A stretch of DNA of 64,000 nt from Ilex aquifolium (Eukaryota > Streptophyta > Magnoliopsida > Aquifoliales > Aquifoliaceae), in NCBI GenBank assembly GCA_951799425.1, contig OX637399.1, forward strand, positions 15,244,501-15,308,500. Direction: 5' to 3'. Below are positions 36,001 to 42,984 of the stretch, one piece after another. The stretch's first letter is position 1, and every line of letters begins with the position of its first letter. The notes under the pieces were generated by a model. The model was given only the letters and a program-made list of their open reading frames with translations. It did no database searches and was not told the DNA's origin. A program made the position numbers and the translations under genes.

Positions 36001-38810
36001 GACCTCTTGGACAAAATATTGAAATGAAGAGAGGTGACTGGATATGTCCAAAGTATGTTTCTCATATCTTGCTCTGATCAATGCCTTTCCTTTGTTAGCA
36101 GAATGTCGTTAATATCAGCTGGGCCCCAATTCTCTTTTTGTGGGGAATTATTTATTATATTGGTGAATTTGTTTTTTTTTTTATTTATTTTTTATTATTG
36201 TATTGTATTAGCAACCTTTCTTTGGATTCATGTTCATATTGGGTCTGACCAGCCATAAGACAAGCTACGTTTTAAGTGTTGGACAATTAAGAAACAACAC
36301 GTTCAAAAATTTAGTCCGGCAGAAATGAGAAATGAGAATGTTAATATAGATGTGTGGTCAAAGTAGAAATGGTAGAGAATTAAAAATGAGAGAGTCCGTG
36401 AAAAATCAGAGGTAACACATATAGGAATAAATTAAAGGGGAATCAATTTAGGTCGCTTGGACATTTATAGACGGCGTATTACAGCATCGGTGGTAAGGAG
36501 TGATATGATAGTTACTAATAGTAATCGAAGAGGTAGAGAAAGACCAAAATTAACTTTAAATGAAAGTGTAGAAAAAGATGTGATTACATATGGTTTAACA
36601 AAAAGTATGACCCGTAGTATTGTACAATGACGAAACATTATTCGCAGATCCAAAAATATTGGACAAGACATAATTGGGCTGAGTTGTATTAGCAATCTTT
36701 GCATGGACTAAGAAATTCAGTGTACGAGTGGCATGTGCACACCTATCTAATCTTAGATTCACTTTTTCCTTTTTCCTTTTCTTTCTAATTAGTGGTTGGG
36801 GGATCTTAGATTTACCAACTGTAAAGCAGTGTTTGACAAGCAGAATTCCTTTATTTTCATTTGGCATAACTTTTCTATTTTGCATCTTTATGATATGGAG
36901 CAGGTGCAGTTTCATGAATTTTGCAAGAAATGTTAAATGCCTTGAATGTGAGGAGTCTAGACCGAAGAGACAGCTGACAGGAGGCGAGTGGGAGTGTCCT
37001 CAGTGAGCATTACTTCCTTGGCACACCTTTAGGTATTGATCTATCTTTAGAATGATGAATTCTGAATCCTATTTTTCACAGATGTGATTTCTTTAACTAC
37101 GGAAGGAACTTGGTCTGCTTAAGATGTGATTGCAAACGACCTGGCGAGGCTTCATTCGATAATTTCAAATCCAGACCAGAGCTGGGATATTCTAATGAGG
37201 ACTACACAAATAAGGCTAATGTTGATAGCAGGTTGGCTGAGAATGAAGAGAAGGCACAGAGGTGGTTCAGTAAGGTTTCTCAAATGGATAAAGCCTCTGA
37301 TTTGAGCAGTGTGGCAGCTGATGCAGATTTTCCTGAGATCATGCCATTGAGGAAAGGAGAAAACAGATTTGTTGTAAGCACAAGGAAGACACCCTTGGAG
37401 AGAAGGATGGCTAATTCTCAATATCAAAGGAACTTAAATAATGATGGGACTAGGGAACGTAGTAATTCTCAAACTGGGGGTGCAAATGAGAACCTTGATA
37501 CTTCAATCAGCCAGAGTTTGGACGGGATACTTGGTCGCACATCCACCATGTCCAGAACAGATAATAAGAGCATCACAGCTGGACAAAATGCTGGAACAGA
37601 GCGCTCCACTCCACTTTCTAGGTCAGATTCTCCACAGTATGCACACCCCAGGGCGACCAATTCCAGTTATGTTCCATTCGTGCCATTACCTGCTGATATG
37701 TTTGCTAAAAAACCTCAAAATGCAAATATTGTGGATAGTGAAACAGAAGGCTGCAAATCTGTGTCTTCAAAGGTCAGTGAGCAAACAGATCCTGTTTCTG
37801 TGAGTGGTGAGTCTGGAAAACTTGGAGAGAGCTCTCAGTTCTGTGGAAAAACAGCAGCTCAGGCTGAGAACCAGGATAAAGAAAAAGAACAAGCTGAAAA
37901 GTCTGAAAGATGGTTTAAGAGGGTGGCAGAGCTGCATGATGTCACAGACCTATCAAGTGCTATTTCAGATGAGGATTTCCCGAAGGTTATGCCAATGCGT
38001 AAAGGAGAAAACCGGTTTGTAGTTAGCAGGAAGAAAGATCAGTCTTTAACTTCTCCGATGTACAAAACACAAATGTCTATGGAGCAGGCAAGCAATCCTA
38101 AGTTTGTCCCATTCGTTCCGTTCCCACCTGACTACTTTGCAAATAAGAACAACCTGCAGCCAGAGGGCAAAGATTCAATCATAAAACCTACGGGTGAAAC
38201 TTCTTCCATTTCTACCACTCCGGGGAAGTTCCCTGAAAAGTCAGATGATGCTAGACCTGGAGCATCTAATTTGAGTCAAACGCAAAGACCAGAAAACCAA
38301 CAGACCAGCTCAGGGAATTGGAATTCAAAACCTTGTGGGGACTATGGGGCACCAGTTGTTGGAAATTCGATGCAAAGTTCTTTCAGTTCCCAAACTAGTA
38401 ATAAGGACAGTTGGAGTAGTGCACATTCTGGGAAGGATAATACATCTCAGACCACGACTTTTGCAGGAAATTCACCGACCTCACCTGAAAATCAGAATAT
38501 TAGAAGTGGCTGGACGGGGAAGAGCTTGGAAGGTTCAGCGGTGAAGGAATCCAATCCTTTGGACATGTCAGAAGAGGCCAAGGCAGAAAGGTGGTTTCGA
38601 CGTGTCGCCCAGATCAAGGACATTTCTGAGCTGAGCCAGATCCCTGACGAAGACTTCCCCTCAATAATGCCAATGCGGAAGGGAGTGAACAGGTTTGTGG
38701 TGAGCAAGAGGAAAACACCATTAGAGAGGAGGTTGACATCTCCTCAGTACAGAAGGAATCTTCCCATTGTGAGCTCTGATCCCATGAAGAAGGAAAATGA
38801 CACTAGTTAA
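11537..38810 (+). CDS. VAR3/OZ-type RanBP2 zinc-finger protein, organelle-targeted, five exons, 901 aa
   Basis: Join of 11537-12012, 12102-12219, 35769-36052, 36904-37002 and 37082-38810; all GT-AG introns, compatible phases, no internal stop, 2706 bases. The N-terminus is rich in Ser, Arg, Leu and Pro and lacks acidic residues, as in a plastid or mitochondrial transit peptide. The family block HPWPDWSKL is at residues 93-101. Two RanBP2-type fingers use Cys 291/294/305/308 and Cys 324/327/338/341 (W-x-C-x2-C-x10-C-x2-C). Three C-terminal repeats of the form RWF...DFP..MP.RKG.NRFVVS lie near 383-444, 599-645 and 826-884. Arabidopsis relatives are VAR3/OZ1 (plastid RNA editing, chloroplast development) and OZ2 (mitochondrial intron splicing). 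The role here is therefore probably organelle RNA processing; which paralog it matches cannot be settled by eye. Confidence 0.9.
12102..12219 (+). CDS. VAR3/OZ-like gene, exon 2
   Basis: The acceptor TTACAG ends at 12101 and the perfect donor GTAAGT starts at 12220. It codes [14 protein letters not shown]...[13 protein letters not shown] and ends in phase 0. Intron 1 is only 89 bp. Confidence 0.85.
12844..13389 (-). pseudogene. COP-1 RNase H
   Basis: Minus strand, two frames. Copia RNase H landmarks are visible: [21 protein letters not shown], then [17 protein letters not shown] and D-C-H-F-V-R-E. The upstream part has [11 protein letters not shown] and [13 protein letters not shown] stop near 13190 separates the two. 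After D-C-H-F-V-R-E the normal copia ending is replaced by unrelated sequence, which marks the truncation. Confidence 0.85.
13390..14150 (-). pseudogene. COP-1 reverse transcriptase (RVT_2 type)
   Basis: Minus strand. 14108-13818 encodes the RVT_2 start: [31 protein letters not shown] and [12 protein letters not shown]. 13881-13690 encodes M-E-Q-P-P-G-Y-V and K-A-I-Y-G-L-K. Several frameshifts follow before RNase H. The catalytic V-D-D block is near 13660 in a broken frame. Confidence 0.85.
14152..14813 (-). pseudogene. COP-1 integrase C-terminus and linker to RT
   Basis: Minus strand. Next to the nested element the reading is [24 protein letters not shown], then M-G-Y-S-R, the usual copia integrase C-terminal block. 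A Pro/Ser-rich linker (14574-14300) and L-P-I-A-L-R-K with H-L-S lead into RT. The upstream half of the domain lies beyond TRG-1, at 16829-16999. Confidence 0.8.
14814..15224 (+). repeat. TRG-1 5' LTR
   Basis: Matches 16417-16828 with scattered substitutions and small indels. A TATAAATA box at 15038-15045 is the likely promoter; the transcript start would follow shortly after. Confidence 0.9.
16175..16453 (+). pseudogene. TRG-1 interior: tail of a TRG-type ORF running into the 3' LTR
   Basis: An open stretch reads D-G-V-A-T-F-S-S...[11 protein letters not shown] and continues into the 3' LTR before its stop. The end resembles that of the long TRG-2 ORF ([12 protein letters not shown]), including the overlap with the polypurine tract. 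Upstream sequence in 15788-16174 is interrupted by stops. No known domain is recognisable. Confidence 0.5.
16417..16828 (+). repeat. TRG-1 3' LTR
   Basis: Second copy of the 14814-15224 repeat, with a 10 bp internal duplication (AAGAGTTTAAGAGTTTG) relative to the 5' copy. It is followed directly by the target duplication CACGT. Confidence 0.9.
16829..16999 (-). pseudogene. COP-1 integrase fragment between the two nested elements
   Basis: The minus strand reads [18 protein letters not shown] and then S-P-R-V at the TRG-1 edge, continuing as F-G-C-V-Y-F-A-H at 14808. On the other side it connects to the fragment at 17698 through E-V-A-R-T. This shows that COP-1 was one piece before both insertions. 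Confidence 0.85.
17000..17689. mobile_element. hAT-type non-autonomous DNA transposon (690 bp) with TIR and 8 bp TSD
   Basis: The ends are the 14 bp inverted repeat CTAGGAAGCACGGA (left) and TCCGTGCTTCCTAG (right). The flanks are a perfect 8 bp direct repeat TAGCAACC (16992-16999 and 17690-17697), the duplication size of hAT elements. There is no transposase; the inside is AT-rich in the left half, with a GA microsatellite near 17337-17358. The element sits in COP-1 integrase, and removing it together with one TSD copy restores the copia reading. Confidence 0.9.
17698..18251 (-). pseudogene. COP-1 GAG-pre-integrase and integrase core
   Basis: Minus strand. 18251-18057 holds the GAG-pre-integrase block (W-H-C-R-L-G-Q-P, then C-E-A-C-Q-L-G-K-H). 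18017-17721 holds the integrase core (F-I-T-F-V-H-D-F-S, then L-R-S-N-N-A-L-E-Y, then [11 protein letters not shown]). The family normally reads L-R-S-D-N-A, so one catalytic Asp appears as Asn. A TAA follows N-G-L-A, giving further decay. Confidence 0.85.
18380..18565 (-). pseudogene. COP-1 aspartic protease
   Basis: The minus-strand reading [15 protein letters not shown] is the copia protease motif (usually W-I-I-D-S-G-A-S-D-H-M-T-G). D-S-G has become D-P-G, which probably removes activity. Downstream L-L-S-I-S-K-L is the usual lead into the GAG-pre-integrase region. Confidence 0.8.
18748..19677 (-). pseudogene. COP-1 gag
   Basis: The minus-strand start [10 protein letters not shown] at 19677 is followed, in another frame, by [15 protein letters not shown], the common copia gag opening. 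19264-18971 continues (F-L-S-G-L-H, I-Q-C-Q-I-L). A zinc knuckle [14 protein letters not shown] lies near 18840. Stops and frameshifts break it in several places. Confidence 0.8.
20107..20118 (-). other. COP-1 primer binding site
   Basis: The minus strand reads TGGTATCAGAGC, the initiator tRNA-Met complement used by most copia elements, directly next to the 5' LTR end at 20119. Confidence 0.9.
20119..20312 (-). repeat. COP-1 5' LTR
   Basis: A 194 bp stretch between the PBS and the hAT remnant. On the minus strand it starts TGTACATACTAG and ends TGTGACA. There is no second copy in the window because the 3' end is truncated, so the outer limit is inferred from the TG end and the start of hAT coding sequence. 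Confidence 0.6.
20313..20926 (+). pseudogene. hAT transposase C-terminal remnant with acidic tail
   Basis: 20328-20663 encodes the hAT dimerisation region ([17 protein letters not shown], then [11 protein letters not shown]). A GT-AG intron (20664-20747) is phase-compatible with a second exon ([10 protein letters not shown]...). That exon ends in long Asp/Glu runs encoded by GATGAT repeats, with a TGA at 20924-20926. The N-terminal and catalytic parts are absent; the left edge meets the COP-1 LTR. This is a plant BED-finger/hAT-type transposase fragment rather than a host gene, because it is truncated exactly at the copia. Confidence 0.8.
21133..21204 (-). tRNA. tRNA-like sequence, 72 nt, anticodon UUA (probable pseudogene)
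   Basis: The minus strand folds as a near-complete cloverleaf: a 7 bp acceptor stem AATCACG/CGTGATT, T8, A14, G18-G19 and A21, and a D stem with 3 of 4 pairs. The anticodon stem has one mismatch and loop CTTTATG. The T arm GTGGG-TTCGAGT-CCCAC is perfect and contains the pol III B box GGTTCGAGTCC. A TTTTT run follows within about 4 nt. Read literally, the anticodon UUA would pair with the stop codon UAA, so this is more likely a decayed tRNA or a tRNA-derived repeat than a working gene. Confidence 0.5.
21308..21395. repeat. Degenerate ACGATTC repeat
   Basis: Repeated motifs ACGATTC, GATACGATTC and their reverse complement (CGAATC) crowd about 90 bp. No coding meaning is seen. Confidence 0.7.
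21515..22080 (+). mobile_element. LINE (L1-type) 3' fragment
   Basis: The plus-strand translation shows the zf-RVT region after plant LINE reverse transcriptases ([19 protein letters not shown]). It is followed by [14 protein letters not shown] and [14 protein letters not shown]. The reading shifts frame near 21720. The 3' end has a TCAATAAAATTTTG stretch typical of LINE 3' UTRs. 22081-22315 beyond it holds nothing I recognise. Confidence 0.75.
22316..23382 (+). mobile_element. SIR-1: first ~1.07 kb of a SIRE-like copia LTR, plus orientation
   Basis: Starts TGGAGTCCATTGTAAAATC and matches, in reverse complement, 35188 down to 34188 of SIR-2. Shared blocks include GTTTGAGTCACAAT, the GCTCGAGC boxes and TACTTGTATGTTGACTTGG. 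The match ends at 23382, where the LTR is truncated; 52 bp later GYP-1 begins. No gag or pol belongs to it. Confidence 0.8.
23435..24017 (+). repeat. GYP-1 5' LTR
   Basis: 583 bp, TGCTTCCAAGG to CCTACATCA, matching about 31267-31849. It includes an AAAATATAGAGAGATATTTTAG segment shared by both copies and, near the end, repeated ACTGTTCAC motifs. Confidence 0.85.
24312..25020 (+). pseudogene. GYP-1 gag
   Basis: Plus strand. It opens F-D-W-P-Q-Y and contains the gypsy gag core [23 protein letters not shown] and A-K-V-W-W. Frameshifts occur near 24560 and 24690. A complete zinc knuckle ([14 protein letters not shown]) is at 24972-25013. Confidence 0.85.
25195..25560 (+). pseudogene. GYP-1 protease
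   Basis: Broken frames carry [13 protein letters not shown] (retropepsin-like I-D-G-A-S), V-E-H-L-K-L-P and the I-L-L-G-R-P-W-L block near 25452. The active-site triplet D-G-A lacks the usual Ser/Thr spacing and the region is split by stops. Confidence 0.65.
25591..26441 (+). pseudogene. GYP-1 reverse transcriptase, 5' part
   Basis: An open stretch of about 230 codons shows [34 protein letters not shown] and P-F-G-L-S-N-A. After a TAA near 26301 the catalytic [12 protein letters not shown] block follows. The domain is cut at 26441 by TRG-2 and resumes at 29364. Confidence 0.85.
26333..26441 (+). repeat. 109 bp host duplication, left copy
   Basis: The GYP-1 segment beginning TTGATGATATTTTAATC and ending CATGAAAAAGTG is present again, with no difference that I see, at 29364-29472. 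The copies flank TRG-2. A 4-6 bp duplication would be normal for LTR element integration. Confidence 0.92.
26443..26790 (+). repeat. TRG-2 5' LTR
   Basis: 348 bp, TG...CA, with a CTCCTATATATATA TATA-like stretch near 26610-26627. It matches the 3' copy apart from a few substitutions and a small indel in the TTCTTC-rich part. Confidence 0.9.
26950..27190 (+). repeat. TRG-2 leader repeats (CCAGAAATTGCAGAA type)
   Basis: About seven degenerate units of 30-40 bp built on AGAAATTGCAGAA and AAAGTTTCAG occupy the leader between PBS and gag. TRG-1 has an analogous leader at 15600-15780 built on AAAAGTTTCTAAAATT. Confidence 0.75.
27366..29058 (+). CDS. TRG-2 gag-like protein with long C-terminal region of unknown function (one frameshift)
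   Basis: The natural start is the ATG at 27366 ([16 protein letters not shown]); a frameshift near 27530 separates it from the long open frame ending with TAG at 29056-29058. The first ~140 residues of the long part are a gypsy-type gag core ([22 protein letters not shown]). There is no zinc knuckle. The following ~350 residues are Ser- and Glu-rich, show no domain I know and are open to the end. The last codons read through the polypurine tract (S-F-F-Q-P-E-E-K) into the 3' LTR. It would form capsids that rely on another element's pol; that role is inferred. Confidence 0.75.
29034..29365 (+). repeat. TRG-2 3' LTR, last bases missing
   Basis: Matches 26443-26790 but stops at ...CTTCCTTATT, after which the duplicated GYP-1 segment begins. 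Confidence 0.9.
29364..29472 (+). repeat. 109 bp host duplication, right copy
   Basis: Second copy of 26333-26441. Here the GYP-1 RT frame continues normally into TGTTCCTTTATGAGTCG ([10 protein letters not shown]). Confidence 0.92.
29366..30250 (+). pseudogene. GYP-1 RT 3' part and RNase H
   Basis: 29393-29842 continues RT ([16 protein letters not shown]) into the connection domain ([16 protein letters not shown]). RNase H then opens with [14 protein letters not shown]. Further RNase H blocks ([18 protein letters not shown]) follow but are split by stops at 29841, 29917 and later. Confidence 0.85.
30275..31100 (+). pseudogene. GYP-1 integrase
   Basis: 30275-30541 carries the H-H-C-C domain ([12 protein letters not shown], then [10 protein letters not shown]). 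30615-31094 carries the core ([32 protein letters not shown]). Stops near 30540 and 30838 break it. After 31094 [19 protein letters not shown] is the usual C-terminal tail. Confidence 0.85.
31267..31849 (+). repeat. GYP-1 3' LTR
   Basis: Starts TACGCCTACAAGG where the 5' copy has TGCTTCCAAGG, and ends near TTCCTAAA before SIRE-like sequence. It has an extra ACTGTTCATGTT unit near the end. Confidence 0.8.
31860..33600 (-). pseudogene. SIR-2 gag (UBN2 type)
   Basis: Minus strand, many stops. 33364-33095 encodes the UBN2-like gag core ([24 protein letters not shown]). A complete zinc knuckle [14 protein letters not shown] is near 32700. An acidic Ser-rich stretch and a coiled-coil segment (32358-32068, [14 protein letters not shown]) follow. 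A second finger-like C-F-T-C-G-E-H-D-H is near 31870. Confidence 0.8.
33727..33740 (-). other. SIR-2 primer binding site, degenerate
   Basis: The minus strand reads TTGATATTAAAGCG, a decayed form of TTGGTATCAGAGC, at the expected place between LTR and gag. Confidence 0.6.
33741..35188 (-). repeat. SIR-2 5' LTR
   Basis: On the minus strand it starts TGGAGTCCATTGTAAAATC at 35188 and ends before the PBS near 33741. The first ~1.0 kb (35188-34188) matches SIR-1 in opposite orientation. It contains GCTCGAGC-type boxes around 34610-34800. Confidence 0.75.
35769..36052 (+). CDS. VAR3/OZ-like gene, exon 3
   Basis: The acceptor TTTTAG ends at 35768. It codes [20 protein letters not shown]...[11 protein letters not shown] plus two bases; the donor GTATGT starts at 36053. 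It contains the first half of zinc finger 1. Confidence 0.9.
36203..36702 (+). mobile_element. LINE fragment in intron 3 with ~17 bp target duplication
   Basis: Plus-strand reading gives the end of a plant LINE polyprotein: [15 protein letters not shown], then R-S-L-G-H-L and [12 protein letters not shown] (usual form W-x-G-H-V-x-R-R-P and G-R-G-R-P-K). Direct repeats TTGTATTAGCAAYCTTT flank it (36203 and 36684), fitting a 5'-truncated LINE insertion. Confidence 0.75.
36904..37002 (+). CDS. VAR3/OZ-like gene, exon 4
   Basis: 99 bp between a GCAG acceptor and a GTGAGC donor. It completes zinc finger 1 ([15 protein letters not shown]) and starts finger 2 (G-G-E-W-E-C-P). Intron 3 is 851 bp and intron 4 is 79 bp. 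Confidence 0.92.
37082..38810 (+). CDS. VAR3/OZ-like gene, exon 5 (last)
   Basis: The acceptor TTTTCACAG ends at 37081; the stop TAA is at 38808-38810. It completes zinc finger 2 ([15 protein letters not shown]) and codes the Ser/Asn-rich C-terminal region with three RWF...NRFVVS repeats and two F-V-P-F-V-P-F/L-P motifs (residues 522-536 and 667-681). Confidence 0.95.
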
Positions 38811-39780
38811 ATAACATGTAGAGTTTTCTTTCTTGCTACCGTTGCAAGGTAAAATATTTGGGCAATTTTTTTCCCATCATTGTTCTCCAGAAACTTTGAA
38901 CTCATCCTTCTTCATAAACATATGTTGTCGTTATAGAAGGATGATGCATGCAGCACTTAAGAGCCGGTTGATTTGCTGCTCAGTGTTCACATACATGCAC
39001 TTGGAAAAGTTGCATTTTGAAGGCATCAAACTCATGTCTCACACTTGGTAATATTTACATGGTGACAATAAATCTGAGGTTAGATTGACTGTATGCACCT
39101 ATATATGCTAGTTTGACAAAAGGAACATAAAATAAAATAAGAGACATGGGCAATGTAATCATGGCTGGTAGATGTTGGACTGAACCGCTGCTTTTGTATA
39201 CAGATTTTTTAATTTCTTGGAACAAAGCCAAGTTTGATCTTAAAAGTTTGAACTTGGATATTGCCGGCAGTATGTACTGCATATCTTTTCATGGGTAGAC
39301 CTGAAAATTCATAATGCTGAATTGCTCGGCTGTTCAGAGGAGAAAGAAAGGACCTGCTTGAAGTTTGATTACTGATTTATGATGCAGTTGTATGTTTTAT
39401 GAAGCTTCAGTTTTTTAGTGTCGCCTGAAACTTGTATCTGGGCAATTGCTGTTTCTGAGGCAGATAATGTCTTTGCATTATTCGACAATACTAGGCCGAC
39501 TAAGCTGTTGAATTAGATTGTGACAGTTAATCGCTTTTCATCTGGTAGAATACTTGCTTTAGCACTGTATGGGAAGTATAGAACAAAATACTGTTGGCCT
39601 TCGTTTTTCGGGACTCCATTACATTATAGAAAGTACAAACACCAGTTTTCTTCTGCAAGCATAGATTTCAATGCTGCTTCTATGTGTAAGTCGATTATTG
39701 TATCTTGGGTGACATACATTCACGAAGTCTGTAAGCACCATAGCTCCATGGGGGATAATATTAAATACTAGCATTGATCA
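38811..39780 (+). other. 3' UTR and downstream flank of the VAR3/OZ-like gene
   Basis: No coding region. A candidate polyadenylation signal AATAAA is at 39067-39072, about 260 bp after the stop. The rest looks like ordinary AT-rich gene flank. Confidence 0.5.
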
Positions 39781-39799
39781 ATTTCTATTTTGCATTCGC

Positions 39800-41524
39800 T
39801 GTAGTTCTGATAATCATTGGTTTAAGTTTGGACTCCTTTAGAGCTCAAGACCCTCTGAGCTTACAAGAAGTGGCCCAAGCAGCTCGTCCAGACGAACTCT
39901 CGAGCACGAATTGGGCCACAGACAGGTTGTAGGGAAGTTTGGAGTAACAAGGTCGACACGATAACATGCTCGGAACTTAAGAGCTCGGCACAGGTCCAGT
40001 TTGCAAAAGTTGTAGCGTGACACGTGGACAAGGGACATTACCTGACGGCTTAGATGAACAATAATCCACAGGTAGTGGAGATGGATTAAGTACTACAGTT
40101 GGCGAGTAGTAGATTCAGAAAGGTTTTGGGGACCATAGTACTAGAATGAAGACAAACACAGAAGGGACTACAGAATCAGTCAAAAAGGACAAACATGAAA
40201 CCCTAACTATCAGTTGTATAAATAGCCAACGGGGCTACAACGCACGAGAGAGTTATTCTGTAAACCACCAAGTAAAACCTAAGCAACGTCTTGTAAAGGC
40301 TTCAAGTCAAACACCTTGTAATAACAATCTTCTTTCCCAAGCAATATAATCCCCAAGGAGCAAGAGTCTCCCTCACAGTGAATATAACCTTAGTCATTCG
40401 GCTAAGTTGAACCACTCATATTTTGTCTTCCTCTTGCAGAATACATATAGCATACATCTCCACACTCACATTTAGCTAGATACCCACGCACTCGCTGGAC
40501 TTCACCCAAGTATTTTCTGCAACTCGGCCAACTTAATTTCAAGCACCATCATGTTCAATGTTCTTATGTTTTGTATTATAAATTTTTATTAAAGGATCGG
40601 CTAATTTCCCAAAGACTTTTTTCCTTTAAGCCTCCAAAGGCAACAAGGTACTTTCCTACCCGAGCACTAATGTGTTGGCCTAACTACTAGGGTTTAGATT
40701 CCCTTTGAAAGCTCCAAACAAATAAAAACAAATGAAGATGAGTTTAAGGCTTCATTCAACCCTTAGATTCCCTTTGACAGCTCCAAACAAAAAAAAAAAA
40801 AATGAAGATGAGTTTATGGCTTCATTCAACTACTTGGGTTTAGATTCCCTTTGAAAGCTCCAAGACAAAAGAAAAAATGAATATGAGCATAAGGCTTCAT
40901 TTTTTAGCACCAGTCTCTTGCGGTTTTTTTTTTCTGCCAACCCAACCGGATAATAAGATTGCTCACATCACTTTTGTGCTACATATTTTTTTTTTCATAT
41001 TGGACAATGTCGCCAGAACTGGACCATATTAGACTTTACCCACATAGAATAAACCTCAAATACATGCAAATAATGGGTATTTGGGCACGACCTCAGAGAG
41101 CTCGGTAAGTTGGAGGAGCTCTAGCTCGCCAGCCTTCCAGTTCGCACATTCCTAGCCCAACAGAGTCCTATCTTCGCACGACCTTGACTAATTTAATTCA
41201 GCTGAGACTCCTACTCCAGCAAAAAGTCCACCTCCACTACGCCATTGATATCGCCTTAATTCAAATCAAAGGTAAGGATCCTCCAACAGCCTAATCAAAT
41301 AACTATAAAAAGAGAAAGCTGGAGATGATCCGGGTACACACTTCTAATCCCAGTTGAATACTCTCTTTCCCAAATTCTTTTATGACTTTAGCTAATTAGA
41401 GGGTTGATCACTGGAGCCCGTTCGGTCTTCAACTTGCCTTTGCAAATGCGTCCTTTGGTCGGCCAAACTACAATTTCGATCAACTGCGTGCTCGGAGCTC
41501 GGTGAGTAATTTATGGCATCATCA
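39800..41524 (+). repeat. TAT-1 5' LTR (left limit approximate)
   Basis: Ends ...GGCATCATCA directly before the PBS. It has a TATA box TATAAATAG at 40217-40225. Three imperfect tandem units of 70-76 bp (TTAGATTCCCTTTG...GGCTTCATT) occupy 40693-40902. Gag-side sequence with GAGCTCGG motifs is typical of Tat LTRs. Confidence 0.65.
40693..40902 (+). repeat. Three tandem units of 70-76 bp in the TAT-1 LTR
   Basis: Units start at about 40693, 40763 and 40839, each TTAGATTCCCTTTGA(A/C)AGCTCC followed by an A-rich part, GATGAG and AGGCTTCATT. Confidence 0.85.
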
Positions 41525-41543
41525 GTTAGCGCTGTCTGTGGGA
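41525..41543 (+). other. TAT-1 primer binding site
   Basis: GTTAGCGCTGTCTGTGGGA follows the LTR end, close to the common plant TGGCGCCGTCTGTGGGAA site. Confidence 0.75.
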
Positions 41544-41576
41544 AACACTAAATTTTCCTTCTGTTATCCATAATCA

Positions 41577-42840
41577 ATGGCCATCACAAGGTCACAGGAT
41601 CTAGCTAGAGATCAAGCACATGCTAATGAATGACCTGGGTCACACCCAACTGATCGGTGAAACCCAGCCCCACCGGAAAAGGAGACTTCAAGGGTGGAGC
41701 AGCTAGAAAAGATTGTGGGGGAACTAGTTCAATAGAATTGACAAATCCTACAGTTACTCGCTACTCGACAACTCCATGAACGAAACTTATCTCAGAACTA
41801 GGAGCATCGAGATGAGAACCAAGGGAATGAGGTACAAAGCCAAAATGAGGTATCTTGCCCCCAAGTAAATGATCAATGGGAGAGAAAGTTCCAGGAGGTC
41901 AACAATAAACTTGGTAATTTCATCTACATTGTAAATGCATGGGTTCCAGAAGTAGTGGAGGTCTTAGTCCAACACACGGAGTCACCATTAAGATTCAAGA
42001 TACCGGTGATTGAGAGTTTTGATGGACTCAGGGATCCGCTTGATCATCTAGAGACTTACAAGTCCCTTATGATGCTTCACAACATCCTAATCAGATCATG
42101 TGCAGGGTCTTTGCAACTACTCTCAAAGGAATTGCCAGACATTGGTTCAGTAAGTTGAAACCCAATTCAATTAGCTCTTTTGTAGAGCTCAGTACTTCTT
42201 TCATCTCCCATTTCATTGGAATGAGACACTCAGAAGGTTCGTCAGTAGATTCACCACAGAGTCCCTTCATATCGACAACATAGATGACAAGGTGGCACTT
42301 ACTGCCTTCATGGGGGACACCAACCCTCCCAGCTCCTCTTATTGTCAAAGGACCCACCTTTGAGCATGAAAGAGCTACTCTTAAGAGCATAGAGTCATGA
42401 ACATAGATGATACATTCCTAGCACATAGAGGCTAAGAAGACAGACAATAGGATAGAAAGAAGTGCGACCAGACAAGGAGAAATGATAGAGCTAGCAGCCT
42501 GAAGAAGAATCGAGTGGAGAGGGTGAATGCTAGGGATCACCTGGGTCCCTGGACTCGAGGCTAGTTGGCTCAACACGCCACTCAAACAAGTTCTTTTCTA
42601 GGTCCAAGATAACTAAGTCCTGAAATGGCCACCAAATATGCGCACTTACCCAAACAAAAACAATAGGGACAAGTATTGTAGATTCCATCGTGACCATGGT
42701 CACAACACCGAAGACTTTTAAGTCCTTAAGGACTAGATCGATGACCTTATCCAAAAGGGGCACCTTGGTAGGTGTATTGAACGCAGATGCCAAGAGAGGG
42801 AGGATGCACAACCAAATAGGGAGGAGGTCCAGCAGTAGTA
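41577..42840 (+). pseudogene. TAT-1 gag
   Basis: The ATG at 41577 (M-A-I-T-R-S-Q-D) is soon followed by a stop. The gag core is recognisable in two frames: I-E-S-F-D-G-L-R-D-P-L-D-H-L-E-T-Y-K-S-L-M at about 42010-42070, then A-T-T-L-K-G-I-A-R-H-W-F-S-K-L-K-P-N-S-I and D-K-V-A-L-T-A-F-M-G. The C-terminal [13 protein letters not shown] block is near 42680 and G-H-L-G-R near 42760. Confidence 0.8.
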
Positions 42841-42984
42841 GTCACTTAGAGAGGTCAGAGTGATCTCTGGAGGATTTGCCAGAGGAGGGGAAAGTAGCTA
42901 AGCCAAGAGAACTCCTGCTTGCCAGTCCAAAATTGAGCTAGAGGTTAGCTTGGTGAGTCCAAAAAAAAAAGGGCCTCATATGAG

